A DNA stretch of 50,569 nt from Bacillota bacterium. GTDB lineage: Bacteria; Bacillota; Limnochordia; DUMW01. A model generated the notes under the pieces. That model searched no databases. It had not been told where the DNA came from and saw only the letters and a program-made list of their open reading frames with translations. A program made the position numbers and the translations under genes. The stretch is from NCBI GenBank assembly GCA_012839765.1, contig DUMW01000058.1:1-50569 (forward strand). Reading direction: 5' to 3'. Numbering within the stretch: position 1 is the first letter of the stretch; each line of letters begins with the position of its first letter. This document shows positions 50,565-50,569 of the stretch, one piece after another.

Positions 50565-50569
50565 ATGAT
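50565..50569 (+). CDS. Start of an unidentified gene at the right edge
   Basis: ATGAT follows AAAGGAGG at 10 bases spacing. Only the first codon is in view. The masked ribosome binding site in front of it is a feature known from some transposase genes, but nothing else identifies it. Confidence 0.45.

Larger units (their letters stand above)
49999..50569. other. Right-end intergenic region
   Basis: It contains the locus terminator, a GCAGGA-type element and a stem-loop masking the start of the next gene. A 69-codon frame at 50339-50548 lacks a ribosome binding site and resembles nothing I know. Confidence 0.45.

Noticed and set aside
1-50569. tRNA, rRNA or CRISPR arrays
   Set aside because: No cloverleaf with TTCGANNC-type arms, no rRNA core sequence and no regularly spaced repeat array was seen on either strand.

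Overview
The window comes from a bacterium of the Bacillota (Firmicutes) that both sporulates and has an outer membrane. The sporulation evidence is spoIIID, a SpoIIQ-like degenerate M23 protein, mbl, a SpoIVB-type S55 peptidase, and the Bacillota-specific regulator codY. The outer-membrane evidence is bamA, ompH/skp, lpxD and an LptF/LptG permease in one block. That combination points to a diderm, spore-forming lineage of the Limnochordia type, although the taxonomic label is an inference. Many genes start with TTG or GTG behind strong purine-rich ribosome binding sites.

Layout. (1) 1-540: mobile-element debris. The start of an IS3-type transposase runs off the left edge, followed by a Rho-independent terminator and, directly after its T-run, the 5' half (domain I) of a group IIC intron with no reverse transcriptase and no domain V. 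(2) 1768-13528: a sugar-utilisation locus with a broken ABC solute-binding protein, a LacI-family regulator, two Gfo/Idh/MocA oxidoreductases, two related secreted proteins, a 906-residue lipoprotein that may be an undescribed glycoside hydrolase, and an intact solute-binding protein. Three near-identical copies of a LacI-operator-like element stand in front of the first three transcription units. (3) 14.9-29.2 kb: core genes codY, dinB (opposite strand), a TrkA-C membrane protein, yqhQ, prfA, prmC, tsaC, a fused ywlE-rpiB, comEB, tagO/wecA, mnaA/wecB, ywmB, the SpoIIQ-like gene, spoIIID and mbl. (4) 29.4-36.5 kb: envelope block with an S55 peptidase, bamA, ompH, lpxD, an unknown probable outer-membrane protein and lptF. 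(5) 37.0-50.0 kb: a secreted glycan-degradation locus with GH43, GH105, a solute-binding protein, GH115, GH2 and three related LamG-like proteins. This set suits glucuronic-acid-substituted plant polysaccharide such as glucuronoxylan or a pectin or arabinogalactan side chain. (6) The right edge holds the start of another gene whose ribosome binding site is buried in a perfect 12-bp stem.

How the parts work together. The two sugar loci appear to release, bind and import oligosaccharides. Exported GH43, GH105 and GH115 trim side chains, lipoproteins with jelly-roll folds probably hold glycans at the cell surface, and solute-binding proteins collect the products. Cytoplasmic GH2 and the oxidoreductases finish the job. 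No ABC permease or ATPase gene is present, so the binding proteins must use transporters encoded elsewhere. The strongest leads for new biology are a two-domain C-terminal module shared by the otherwise unrelated GH43 and GH115 enzymes, the possible new hydrolase family at 9336-12056, the unknown outer-membrane protein between lpxD and lptF, the operator-like and GCAGGA repeat elements, and the in-frame fusion of protein-arginine phosphatase and ribose-5-phosphate isomerase that keeps an internal start site.
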